A DNA stretch of 64,000 bases, taken from the NCBI RefSeq assembly GCF_000577275.2, contig NZ_HG916855.1, forward strand, positions 372,001 to 436,000, read 5' to 3'. Origin of the DNA: Rhizobium favelukesii (GTDB taxonomy: Bacteria > Pseudomonadota > Alphaproteobacteria > Rhizobiales > Rhizobiaceae). Under the pieces are notes generated by a model. The model did no database searches, was not told the DNA's origin, and worked only from the letters and a program-made list of their open reading frames with translations. Within the stretch, counting starts at the first letter, position 1; each line of letters begins with the position of its first letter. A program made the translations under genes and the position numbers. Positions 1 through 7,973 of this stretch are shown one piece after another.

Positions 1-572
1 TCGGACCCAAGCCGAGGGGCGGCTTTTGGCACATGGACCTGCAGACAAAGAGTTTCGAGACGTCGGACCGGCTGGCGCGTTTCATCGGCGGACCCCAGGC
101 AGGTCGAATGGACCTCAAGGCGTACCTGGTAAACGTGCACCAAGATGACCATCCTGCTGCCGACCTCACGCCGCTTCTGGAAGGGAAGGTCGACAAGTCT
201 GTAGCGGAATATCGTCTTCGAACCACCGAAGGAGAGCGCTGGATGCGTTGTGACAGGCGTCTGCTTAGGGACGCTCAGGGAACACCCTTCCGTATAATTG
301 GCGTGGTGATCGACTTTACTGAAGAACACCTGCGACGCGCCGAACTTGAGGCCAATGCTGACACCGACGTGCTAACAGGACTTTTCAATCGGCGCGGCCT
401 GCAGAAGAAGTTCGATCGCATGAGCAAGGAGAAGGGCCGACTGGTGCTCACGATCGATCTCGATGGCTTCAAGGAGGTCAACGACAGCTTAGGTCATGCC
501 GCCGGCGACCAGGTGCTGATCGAGACGGCCTCGAGATTGAAGGCGGCGGTGGTTTGCGAGATTACGGGATGA
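1..572 (+). pseudogene. PAS-GGDEF diguanylate cyclase remnant, truncated at both ends
   Basis: The reading frame is open to the left edge, so the true start lies outside the window. The first ~100 codons look like the end of a PAS fold (WHMDLQTKSF..., then a RRLLRDAQGTP / IIGVVIDFTE strand pair). A GGDEF domain opens with DVLTGLFNRRGL and continues through the metal and substrate region IDLDGFKEVNDSLGHAAGDQ. The coding similarity stops near codon 175, before the GG(D/E)EF signature loop, and runs into VCEITG and a stop. A GGDEF domain is ~160 residues and only the first ~65 are present, so the product cannot synthesise c-di-GMP. I see no insertion-sequence end at the break. Confidence in the family is high; the cause of the truncation is unknown. 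Confidence 0.8.
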
Positions 573-885
573 TTGACCCCGTATCCGCGGTCTCGCTGTT
601 CACGCGAATTACGAAAAATGGCCCCGCGTATACGAGGGGTGAGCGCAGGGCCAGGTCGCCAGCTTTTCTGGCTTGGATGCGCAGCACCCGGTCCATTTGA
701 CGGGATTGACATACCGCGCGTTCCACTGCCTCAACGAGCCAACAGGAGTCTCGTTCCGGCCTCGAGCATCCGAGTTCGCATTGGACCAGACAGCATGATA
801 CTGGCGGTTCCGCTACAATTTTTAGTGACGATTTGCTAACGCATGTGTGCAAACCTAAGTCGAGTTTGTTCAATTGGCAGGGACT
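573..885. other. Non-coding or degraded stretch after the GGDEF remnant
   Basis: Short frames exist on both strands, but none has a convincing ribosome site or a recognisable family. The segment is probably decayed accessory DNA between the truncated GGDEF gene and the next small frame. No promoter, RNA or repeat could be supported. Confidence 0.3.
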
Positions 886-1089
886 ATGTTTGTCGTATCG
901 ATCTTCCACGAAGGCCACGAGCGTAACCTCGTCGCCACCGGCATCCGGATGCAAGACAGTCTTGTCGTCGTTCAGGCAGGTGGAAGGCGACACGTTTTTC
1001 CTTCCGCAAACCTGATCGAGATCATGATGATCGAAGAGGACGTGGAAGACGATCACTTCATCACTAGCCCGAATTTGCTGATCAACTGA
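886..1089 (+). CDS. Small hypothetical protein (67 aa)
   Basis: The frame starts at an ATG (MFVVSIFHEG...) preceded by GGCAGGGA, a weak but usable ribosome site. The product is acidic at its C-terminus (IMMIEEDVEDDHF) and alternates hydrophobic and polar residues like a small beta-rich protein. I recognise no family, signal peptide or membrane segment. It sits alone between two broken genes, so it may itself be a leftover. The protein-like composition is the only argument for it. Confidence 0.3.
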   Translation: MFVVSIFHEGHERNLVATGIRMQDSLVVVQAGGRRHVFPSANLIEIMMIEEDVEDDHFITSPNLLIN

Positions 1090-1195
1090 CCCTCTCTCCG
1101 AGGACGTGGCGGGAGCTTGGCATTTGTGGATCGGACCCCACACGTAACCAAGGCTCCCCTCCTTAATCGAGCCGATAGCACGGCGTTTGCCCCAG

Positions 1196-1471
1196 CTAGT
1201 TGGGTAGGTCAAGGGGGTCGAAACCCTCTCGGAACTGCAGAAGCTGCCCCTCGGACTCAACCACTACGCCATGCCGTAAGAATTCATTGATAGTGAAATC
1301 AGGATGGGCGGCAAGAAGAAGTCGTGCTTCATCGGCTGCCTCCTTCGACCGTCCCGCTCGATTGAGGCAAGCTACTATCCGTCCCCAAGTAAACTTGCCT
1401 GGATTGGGAAGCCGACGAAGTGCGGCCAAAGCCTCTTCATAGGCACCCCCCAAATACATCGCATTCCCTAG
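1196..1471 (-). pseudogene. C-terminal TPR part of an adenylate cyclase gene split by a transposon
   Basis: This is the 3' piece of the class III cyclase gene whose 5' piece lies at 7974-9404. It encodes the last TPR-like helices (GAYEEALAALRRL, then GRSKEAADEARLLLAAHPDF) and a short tail ending DPLDLPN. If the 6.5-kb transposon and one CTAG duplicate are removed, codons run from HWYYAV at the right-hand piece directly into LGNAMYLGG here with no frame change. That confirms that both pieces were one gene. It has no start of its own and is unlikely to be translated. Confidence 0.88.
1468..1471. repeat. Left CTAG target duplication of the composite transposon
   Basis: CTAG stands immediately outside the left terminal inverted repeat and is matched by CTAG at 7970-7973. 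IS701-family elements duplicate 4-bp targets of YTAR type. In the cyclase gene the tetramer is the codon for Leu plus the first base of Gly. Confidence 0.88.
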
Positions 1472-2885
1472 CATTACAGTTGCATATCTATCTGTGGTCT
1501 GAATCTATGGGTCTCCATGATTCGGAGGTCATGGATGACAGGTGCATCAATCGAGACGACGCTTGAGCTTTGGGCATCATCGTTGCGCGACGTGAAGGCT
1601 CGCATGCGCAGACTGTTTACGCAGGAGCGAGTTGCAGCCTCTGCGAACCTTTTCCTGGACGGCTTGCTGGGTGACGAGCGGCGTAAGACAGGTTGGATGC
1701 GTGCTGAGGCGGCCGGTGATCCCGGCCCGTGGCGGCAACAAGCCATTCTGGGGCGCGGGCGCTGGGACGCGGACGCACTTCGCGACATCGTGCGAGAGTA
1801 TGTCGTAGAAAACCTCGCCACGGATGATGCGGTCCTGGTCATCGACGAGACGGGCTTCCTCAAGCAGGGCAAGACATCGTGCGGTGTTGCACGTCAATAT
1901 ACAGGTTCGGCTGGCAAGATAACGAACTGCCAGATCGGTGTGTTCGCCGCCTATGTGTCCGTTCGCGGTCATGCCTTTATCGATCGGGCCCTGTACTTGC
2001 CCAAAAGCTGGACCGGCGATCCGGCAAGGCTGGCAGCAGCTCATGTTCCTCAGGCTACAGCCTTCGCTACCAAGCCAGGCCTGGCTGTCGAGATGATACG
2101 GCGTGCGCTGGCAGCCGATGTGCCGTTTTCATGGGTGGCCGCAGATGCGGTCTATGGCGTCGGGGACGTTGAAGGGACCCTGCGTCGAGCCTGCAAAGGC
2201 TACGTTCTTGGGGTTAAATCGGACCACCATTTCGGCTCCTGGTCGGGTAAGCCTCCGGTCGCCGGCACAGCGCAGGAGATCGCCCGTGATCTCGATTCAA
2301 GTGCATGGCAGCGTCTTTCCGCCGGTGAGGGCACCAAAGGCGCGCGGCTTCATGACTGGGCCTACTGTGAACTCGCCGATCTCGATGCCGACGAATACAA
2401 CGAGACGACATCAGGGCTTTGGACCCGTGGCCTCCTGATCCGGCGCAATATCAGCGACGGTGATCTCGCATTCTTCACCACATGGTGCCTGGCCGGGACG
2501 GACATCCAGACGCTCGTTTCCGTTGAAGGCCATCGCTGGGCGATCGAAGACAGCTTCGAGACCGCCAAGAACGAGCTCGGACTCGATCACAATGAAACCC
2601 GGTCATGGCATGGCTGGCATCGCCACGTCTCCCTCGTCATGCTTGCCTTCGCCATGATGGCGGTGATCCGGTACCGCGCCAATGACGCGACGCCCCCAAA
2701 AAGACCGCGGATGCCGACCATCAGGATTTGATCCGCTGGTCTATCCAGGAAGTCCGGCGCATCGCCATCAGACTCGCCCAGCGTCGCATAAACCCCGCCT
2801 ACGTCATCGCATGGTCATGCTGGAGACGCGCCCATCAGGCGGCCGCTCGACGAGCTCATCTCAAAACTAAAATGCAACTGTAATG
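1472..2885 (+). mobile_element. IS701-family element, copy A
   Basis: It is 1414 bp long. The left end reads CATTACAGTTGCAT and the right end is its reverse complement ATGCAACTGTAATG; CTAG lies outside each end. It carries one transposase gene with a frame break near its 3' end. The inverted copy at 6556-7969 appears identical, since both encode the same transposase and the same incidental frames. Confidence 0.88.
1535..2731 (+). CDS. IS701-family DDE transposase (A), C-terminus in the -1 frame
   Basis: The catalytic DDE set is visible: D in LVIDETGFLKQG, D in VAADAVYG and E in WAIEDSFETAKNELGLDH. The start ATG at 1535 follows GGAGG by six bases, which is better placed than the in-frame ATG at 1517. 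The open frame ends early after PPKRPRMPTIRI. The -1 frame, entered at the run CCCCCAAAAAG (2693-2703), continues for ~50 more codons (KKTADADHQDLIRW...) to a TAA at 2880-2882 inside the terminal repeat. Either the gene carries a one-base loss shared by both A copies, or ribosomal or transcriptional slippage on the A run makes the long form. The catalytic core is complete in both cases. Confidence 0.85.
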   Translation: MTGASIETTLELWASSLRDVKARMRRLFTQERVAASANLFLDGLLGDERRKTGWMRAEAAGDPGPWRQQAILGRGRWDADALRDIVREYVVENLATDDAVLVIDETGFLKQGKTSCGVARQYTGSAGKITNCQIGVFAAYVSVRGHAFIDRALYLPKSWTGDPARLAAAHVPQATAFATKPGLAVEMIRRALAADVPFSWVAADAVYGVGDVEGTLRRACKGYVLGVKSDHHFGSWSGKPPVAGTAQEIARDLDSSAWQRLSAGEGTKGARLHDWAYCELADLDADEYNETTSGLWTRGLLIRRNISDGDLAFFTTWCLAGTDIQTLVSVEGHRWAIEDSFETAKNELGLDHNETRSWHGWHRHVSLVMLAFAMMAVIRYRANDATPPKRPRMPTIRI

Positions 2886-2889
2886 CTAG

Positions 2890-4288
2890 CACTACTTTGG
2901 CAGATTAATCCTCGGTTAACGATGATCGGCCATCTTTGACACTTCAACAGGGGTGCGAAGGATGGCAGAGCAGGATGTTGCACTGACGGAATGGCTGAAG
3001 CCGTTCGTTGAAAAGCTTGGCCACAAGAAGCGTCGGCAGATGTGCCCGATCTATGTTTCTGGCCTGATCGGGCCGGGAGATCGCAAGAGTATCGAGCCGA
3101 TGGCGGAGCGCCTGGCACCTGATCGCTACGACCGCCTGCATCATTTCATCTCGGATGGCATTTGGGACGCCGGTCCGCTTGAGGCGGAATTGGCGGTGCA
3201 GGCTGACAGAATAGTCGGGGCTTCGGATGCTTTTCTGGTGATCGATGATACAGCTCTTCCGAAGAAGGGCGATCATTCTGTTGGGGTCGCACCACAATAT
3301 GCATCGATGCTAGGCAAGAGAGCCAACTGCCAGACGCTGGTGTCATTGACGCTGGCACGCGACGAGGTTCCTGTTCCCGTTGGCCTGCGGCTGTTCCTGC
3401 CCGACAGTTGGACCAGTGATCAGGATCGGATGGCAAAAGCCGGTGTTCCCGAGCTATTGCGCATATCCCGCACCAAACCGGAGATCGCGCTTGACGAGAT
3501 CGACAGGCTGATTGCCGCGGGCGTGCGGTTTGGCACCGTGCTTGCTGACGCAGGTTACGGTCTGTCGGCCGCTTTTCGCCAGGGTTTGAGTGCGCGGGAT
3601 CTCACCTGGGCGGTCGGCATTCCCAAGCATCAGAAGGTGTATCCCCATGATGTCGCATTGATCTTTCCTGTTGCTGGCCATGGACGACCGCGCAAGCATT
3701 CAATCCCCGATACGCTGTCGACAGCAGCCGAAACGATCCTTGCGGCATCGACATGGAAGACGCTCAGCTGGCGGCGCGGCACCAAAGGTCGATTGGTAGC
3801 GCGCTTTGCTGCCGTCCGCATTCGAATTGCGGATGGCAGTCCGCAGCGTATCCTCGACAAGGGACAGCAGCATATGCCGGGCGAGGAAGCCTGGTTGGTT
3901 GGCGAGTGGCGCTCAAACGACGAACGCAAATATTATCTGTCCAATCTGCCGACCGCGGCGACATTGAAACAACTCGCGGCGGCCATTAAAGCTCGTTGGG
4001 TCTGTGAGCAGGCTCATCAGCAGATGAAGGAAGAACTCGGCCTCGATCACTTCGAAGGCCGATCATGGCAAGGCCTCCATCGACACGCACTGATGACCAT
4101 GATCGCTTATGCCTTCCTGCAGCATCAGCGCCTATACAAGGCAAAGCGGGAAAAAAGGAACAGACGCGGCCCGCCTAAACCGACACTGCCAGCTATCCGA
4201 CGCGCCGTCATAGCCGCGCTCTCAAACCACCATCCACCACAACGATGTCCACACTGCCGTATCAGGTTCCAAATGACCCCAAAATCAA
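2890..4288 (+). mobile_element. IS701-family element, copy B, right end missing
   Basis: The left end is CACTACTTTGGCAG next to CTAG. The element matches inverted copy B' base for base as far as I could compare, up to CCAAAATCAA at 4288. It then lacks the last ~16 bp containing the right terminal inverted repeat. That repeat is replaced by the end of B', which begins at 4289. Confidence 0.82.
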
Positions 4289-4308
4289 CACTACTTTGGC
4301 AGAATTGA
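2962..4308 (+). CDS. IS701-family DDE transposase (B)
   Basis: A 448-residue transposase of a second IS701 lineage. Catalytic residues are D in FLVIDDTALPKKG, D in VLADAGYG and E in CEQAHQQMKEELGLDHFEG. The C-terminal arginine- and proline-rich tail ends with a zinc-knuckle-like CPHCRIRF. The chosen ATG (MAEQDVALTE) follows GCGAAGG; a GTG three codons upstream is possible. Because the element lost its right end, the reading frame runs past the old stop into the B' terminus and acquires a changed tail (MTPKSTLLWQN instead of MTPKSILPK). The core is intact, so it could still act on the complete B' ends. Confidence 0.85.
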   Translation: MAEQDVALTEWLKPFVEKLGHKKRRQMCPIYVSGLIGPGDRKSIEPMAERLAPDRYDRLHHFISDGIWDAGPLEAELAVQADRIVGASDAFLVIDDTALPKKGDHSVGVAPQYASMLGKRANCQTLVSLTLARDEVPVPVGLRLFLPDSWTSDQDRMAKAGVPELLRISRTKPEIALDEIDRLIAAGVRFGTVLADAGYGLSAAFRQGLSARDLTWAVGIPKHQKVYPHDVALIFPVAGHGRPRKHSIPDTLSTAAETILAASTWKTLSWRRGTKGRLVARFAAVRIRIADGSPQRILDKGQQHMPGEEAWLVGEWRSNDERKYYLSNLPTAATLKQLAAAIKARWVCEQAHQQMKEELGLDHFEGRSWQGLHRHALMTMIAYAFLQHQRLYKAKREKRNRRGPPKPTLPAIRRAVIAALSNHHPPQRCPHCRIRFQMTPKSTLLWQN

Positions 4309-5703
4309 TTTTGGGGTCATTTGGAACCTGATACGGCAGTGTGGACATCGTTGTGGTGGATGGTGGTTTGAGAGCGCGGCTATGACGGCGCGTCGGATAG
4401 CTGGCAGTGTCGGTTTAGGCGGGCCGCGTCTGTTCCTTTTTTCCCGCTTTGCCTTGTATAGGCGCTGATGCTGCAGGAAGGCATAAGCGATCATGGTCAT
4501 CAGTGCGTGTCGATGGAGGCCTTGCCATGATCGGCCTTCGAAGTGATCGAGGCCGAGTTCTTCCTTCATCTGCTGATGAGCCTGCTCACAGACCCAACGA
4601 GCTTTAATGGCCGCCGCGAGTTGTTTCAATGTCGCCGCGGTCGGCAGATTGGACAGATAATATTTGCGTTCGTCGTTTGAGCGCCACTCGCCAACCAACC
4701 AGGCTTCCTCGCCCGGCATATGCTGCTGTCCCTTGTCGAGGATACGCTGCGGACTGCCATCCGCAATTCGAATGCGGACGGCAGCAAAGCGCGCTACCAA
4801 TCGACCTTTGGTGCCGCGCCGCCAGCTGAGCGTCTTCCATGTCGATGCCGCAAGGATCGTTTCGGCTGCTGTCGACAGCGTATCGGGGATTGAATGCTTG
4901 CGCGGTCGTCCATGGCCAGCAACAGGAAAGATCAATGCGACATCATGGGGATACACCTTCTGATGCTTGGGAATGCCGACCGCCCAGGTGAGATCCCGCG
5001 CACTCAAACCCTGGCGAAAAGCGGCCGACAGACCGTAACCTGCGTCAGCAAGCACGGTGCCAAACCGCACGCCCGCGGCAATCAGCCTGTCGATCTCGTC
5101 AAGCGCGATCTCCGGTTTGGTGCGGGATATGCGCAATAGCTCGGGAACACCGGCTTTTGCCATCCGATCCTGATCACTGGTCCAACTGTCGGGCAGGAAC
5201 AGCCGCAGGCCAACGGGAACAGGAACCTCGTCGCGTGCCAGCGTCAATGACACCAGCGTCTGGCAGTTGGCTCTCTTGCCTAGCATCGATGCATATTGTG
5301 GTGCGACCCCAACAGAATGATCGCCCTTCTTCGGAAGAGCTGTATCATCGATCACCAGAAAAGCATCCGAAGCCCCGACTATTCTGTCAGCCTGCACCGC
5401 CAATTCCGCCTCAAGCGGACCGGCGTCCCAAATGCCATCCGAGATGAAATGATGCAGGCGGTCGTAGCGATCAGGTGCCAGGCGCTCCGCCATCGGCTCG
5501 ATACTCTTGCGATCTCCCGGCCCGATCAGGCCAGAAACATAGATCGGGCACATCTGCCGACGCTTCTTGTGGCCAAGCTTTTCAACGAACGGCTTCAGCC
5601 ATTCCGTCAGTGCAACATCCTGCTCTGCCATCCTTCGCACCCCTGTTGAAGTGTCAAAGATGGCCGATCATCGTTAACCGAGGATTAATCTGCCAAAGTA
5701 GTG
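4289..5703 (-). mobile_element. IS701-family element, copy B', complete
   Basis: It is 1415 bp, flanked on the right by CTAG (5704-5707). Terminal repeats are CACTACTTTGGCAG at 4289 and its complement at 5690-5703. It is inverted relative to B and directly abuts it with no CTAG at the inner junction. The two copies form a 1.4-kb-arm hairpin with a 16-bp centre (4289-4304). Confidence 0.86.
4291..5631 (-). CDS. IS701-family DDE transposase (B')
   Basis: The 446-residue product is identical to the B transposase up to MTPKS and ends natively with ILPK. The same DDE residues are present (LVIDDTALPKKG, VLADAGYG, QMKEELGLDH). The stop codon lies inside the terminal inverted repeat, as is common in this family. 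The start was chosen as for B. This is the only copy of the B lineage here with both ends and an undisturbed C-terminus. Confidence 0.86.
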   Translation of the reverse strand: MAEQDVALTEWLKPFVEKLGHKKRRQMCPIYVSGLIGPGDRKSIEPMAERLAPDRYDRLHHFISDGIWDAGPLEAELAVQADRIVGASDAFLVIDDTALPKKGDHSVGVAPQYASMLGKRANCQTLVSLTLARDEVPVPVGLRLFLPDSWTSDQDRMAKAGVPELLRISRTKPEIALDEIDRLIAAGVRFGTVLADAGYGLSAAFRQGLSARDLTWAVGIPKHQKVYPHDVALIFPVAGHGRPRKHSIPDTLSTAAETILAASTWKTLSWRRGTKGRLVARFAAVRIRIADGSPQRILDKGQQHMPGEEAWLVGEWRSNDERKYYLSNLPTAATLKQLAAAIKARWVCEQAHQQMKEELGLDHFEGRSWQGLHRHALMTMIAYAFLQHQRLYKAKREKRNRRGPPKPTLPAIRRAVIAALSNHHPPQRCPHCRIRFQMTPKSILPK

Positions 5704-5706
5704 CTA

Positions 5707-6552
5707 GGGCGTCGACTCATAAACTCTGACACCAGATCCGCGCCGCGACAAGTTTGACAGCGGCGAGATAGTTTTCCGGGCGCTTGTCGTAGCGTGTGGC
5801 GATACCTCTGAACTGTTTGATCTTGTTGAAAAACCGCTCCACGAGGTTTCGCTGCCGATAAACCCAGCGCGAGAATGAGAAGGAGCCCGTCCGATTTGCT
5901 TTGGGCGGGATGTTGGCCCAGGCTTTGCGCGCGGCCGCCTTAGCCCGGATGGCGTTACTGTCATAGCCCTTGTCGGCAAGCAGGATGTCGCCTTCGCCGA
6001 GGCTGTCAGTCAGCGCATCGGCTTCAGTGCAATCAGCAATCTGCCCGCCGGTCAGACGGAGCGTGACGGGCCGACCTTCAGCATCGACGAGCGCGTGGAT
6101 TTTGCTCGTGAGCCCGCCGCGGGAACGTCCCATGCCACCATCGTCTTGATCCCCTTTTTTCCCGTGGCCGCGTGCTGGTGAACGCGAACACAGGTCGAGT
6201 CGATCATGACGATGTCGCCATCGTAAGCTTCTGAAACCGCTTCAAGAAGCCGATCCCAGACACCAGCCTTCCGCCAGCGGACGAAGCGGTTGTAGCAGGT
6301 GGTTGGCGGCCCATACCGCTCAGGAACTTCCGCCCAAGGAGAGCCTGTTCGGAAGCGCCAAAGGATGCCATTCAACACCCGTCGGTCGTCGACACGGGGA
6401 ACGCCGCGCGGCTTGTTGGGAAGAAGTGGCGAAATAATCGACCATTCCTGGTCCGTGAGTTCGTAGCGGCGGCGTGTCATCATGGCTCCTCATTCGGAAG
6501 CCTTGAATCACGAGGCACGCAAAACGCCAAGAACATTAATGGGTTTACGCCC
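5707..6552 (-). mobile_element. IS5-family (IS427 group) element inserted in a CTAG junction
   Basis: It is 846 bp with ends GGGCGTCGACTCATAAA and, inverted, GGGCGTAAACCCATTAA. It is flanked by TA duplications at 5705-5706 and 6553-6554, both within CTAG. The IS427 group typically inserts into TA inside CTAG-like sites, and the IS701 junction tetramer supplied one. This is the most recent insertion in the nest. Confidence 0.85.
5717..6483 (-). CDS. IS5-family (IS427 group) transposase in two overlapping frames
   Basis: The first frame (6483-6052) begins MMTRRRYELTDQEW and carries the first catalytic Asp in DGDIVMIDSTCVRVHQHA. The second (6133-5717) carries the second Asp in LLADKGYDSNAIR and the Glu in RQRNLVERFFNKIKQFRG. 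They overlap around a slippery G-AAAAAA-GGGG run at 6151-6160. IS427-group elements make the full transposase (~255 residues) by programmed frameshifting at such a run. All catalytic residues are present, so the element is probably active. The start follows GAGGAGCC. Confidence 0.85.
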
Positions 6553-6555
6553 TAG

Positions 6556-7969
6556 CATTACAGTTGCATTTTAGTTTTGAGATGAGCTCGTCGAGCGGCC
6601 GCCTGATGGGCGCGTCTCCAGCATGACCATGCGATGACGTAGGCGGGGTTTATGCGACGCTGGGCGAGTCTGATGGCGATGCGCCGGACTTCCTGGATAG
6701 ACCAGCGGATCAAATCCTGATGGTCGGCATCCGCGGTCTTTTTGGGGGCGTCGCGTCATTGGCGCGGTACCGGATCACCGCCATCATGGCGAAGGCAAGC
6801 ATGACGAGGGAGACGTGGCGATGCCAGCCATGCCATGACCGGGTTTCATTGTGATCGAGTCCGAGCTCGTTCTTGGCGGTCTCGAAGCTGTCTTCGATCG
6901 CCCAGCGATGGCCTTCAACGGAAACGAGCGTCTGGATGTCCGTCCCGGCCAGGCACCATGTGGTGAAGAATGCGAGATCACCGTCGCTGATATTGCGCCG
7001 GATCAGGAGGCCACGGGTCCAAAGCCCTGATGTCGTCTCGTTGTATTCGTCGGCATCGAGATCGGCGAGTTCACAGTAGGCCCAGTCATGAAGCCGCGCG
7101 CCTTTGGTGCCCTCACCGGCGGAAAGACGCTGCCATGCACTTGAATCGAGATCACGGGCGATCTCCTGCGCTGTGCCGGCGACCGGAGGCTTACCCGACC
7201 AGGAGCCGAAATGGTGGTCCGATTTAACCCCAAGAACGTAGCCTTTGCAGGCTCGACGCAGGGTCCCTTCAACGTCCCCGACGCCATAGACCGCATCTGC
7301 GGCCACCCATGAAAACGGCACATCGGCTGCCAGCGCACGCCGTATCATCTCGACAGCCAGGCCTGGCTTGGTAGCGAAGGCTGTAGCCTGAGGAACATGA
7401 GCTGCTGCCAGCCTTGCCGGATCGCCGGTCCAGCTTTTGGGCAAGTACAGGGCCCGATCGATAAAGGCATGACCGCGAACGGACACATAGGCGGCGAACA
7501 CACCGATCTGGCAGTTCGTTATCTTGCCAGCCGAACCTGTATATTGACGTGCAACACCGCACGATGTCTTGCCCTGCTTGAGGAAGCCCGTCTCGTCGAT
7601 GACCAGGACCGCATCATCCGTGGCGAGGTTTTCTACGACATACTCTCGCACGATGTCGCGAAGTGCGTCCGCGTCCCAGCGCCCGCGCCCCAGAATGGCT
7701 TGTTGCCGCCACGGGCCGGGATCACCGGCCGCCTCAGCACGCATCCAACCTGTCTTACGCCGCTCGTCACCCAGCAAGCCGTCCAGGAAAAGGTTCGCAG
7801 AGGCTGCAACTCGCTCCTGCGTAAACAGTCTGCGCATGCGAGCCTTCACGTCGCGCAACGATGATGCCCAAAGCTCAAGCGTCGTCTCGATTGATGCACC
7901 TGTCATCCATGACCTCCGAATCATGGAGACCCATAGATTCAGACCACAGATAGATATGCAACTGTAATG
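6556..7969 (-). mobile_element. IS701-family element, copy A' (inverted)
   Basis: 1414 bp, the inverted partner of 1472-2885, with the same terminal repeats and CTAG on both sides (6552-6555, partly rebuilt by the IS5 insertion, and 7970-7973). The two A copies define the outer ends of the composite unit. Confidence 0.88.
6710..7906 (-). CDS. IS701-family DDE transposase (A'), C-terminus in the -1 frame
   Basis: Identical in sequence to the product of 1535-2731, including the early stop after PPKRPRMPTIRI and the -1 frame continuation entered at the same C5A5G run. The catalytic Asp, Asp and Glu are intact. Identity of the frame break in both copies means either that one copy was duplicated after the mutation or that the shift is functional. 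Start chosen at the ATG following GGAGG. Confidence 0.85.
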   Translation of the reverse strand: MTGASIETTLELWASSLRDVKARMRRLFTQERVAASANLFLDGLLGDERRKTGWMRAEAAGDPGPWRQQAILGRGRWDADALRDIVREYVVENLATDDAVLVIDETGFLKQGKTSCGVARQYTGSAGKITNCQIGVFAAYVSVRGHAFIDRALYLPKSWTGDPARLAAAHVPQATAFATKPGLAVEMIRRALAADVPFSWVAADAVYGVGDVEGTLRRACKGYVLGVKSDHHFGSWSGKPPVAGTAQEIARDLDSSAWQRLSAGEGTKGARLHDWAYCELADLDADEYNETTSGLWTRGLLIRRNISDGDLAFFTTWCLAGTDIQTLVSVEGHRWAIEDSFETAKNELGLDHNETRSWHGWHRHVSLVMLAFAMMAVIRYRANDATPPKRPRMPTIRI

Positions 7970-7973
7970 CTAG
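7970..7973. repeat. Right CTAG target duplication of the composite transposon
   Basis: Copy of the tetramer at 1468-1471, lying directly outside the right terminal repeat ATGCAACTGTAATG. Joining the cyclase pieces through one CTAG restores the reading frame. Confidence 0.88.

Larger units (their letters stand above)
1472..7969. mobile_element. Nested palindromic composite transposon (IS701-A / IS701-B / IS701-B' / IS5 / IS701-A')
   Basis: The outer ends are inverted copies of the same IS701-type element (1472-2885 and 6556-7969). Inside lie inverted copies of a second IS701-type element (2890-4288 and 4289-5703). An IS427-group IS5 element (5707-6552) sits in the junction between B' and A'. 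All IS701 junctions except the central one are CTAG. Paired coordinates sum to 9441 for the A arms and 8593 for the B arms. The 848-bp difference equals the IS5 element plus its 2-bp duplication. Before that insertion the unit was therefore one palindrome with ~2.8-kb arms. No cargo gene is present. It was inserted in the adenylate cyclase gene with a 4-bp duplication at the outer ends. Confidence 0.88.

Noticed and set aside
562..1260. Minus-strand 232-residue open frame opposite the GGDEF-proximal region
   Set aside because: No ribosome site or recognisable domain, and composition typical of an incidental GC-rich frame.
2682..2870. Separate small protein starting at 2682
   Set aside because: It overlaps the IS701-A transposase end in an alternative frame; the family-like continuation is the -1 frame of the transposase.
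4250..4330. Central palindrome read as a simple assembly fold-back
   Set aside because: The outer CTAG duplication and the exact restoration of the cyclase frame on both sides argue for a real insertion, and B lacks terminal bases that a fold-back would have kept. Not fully excluded; long reads would decide.
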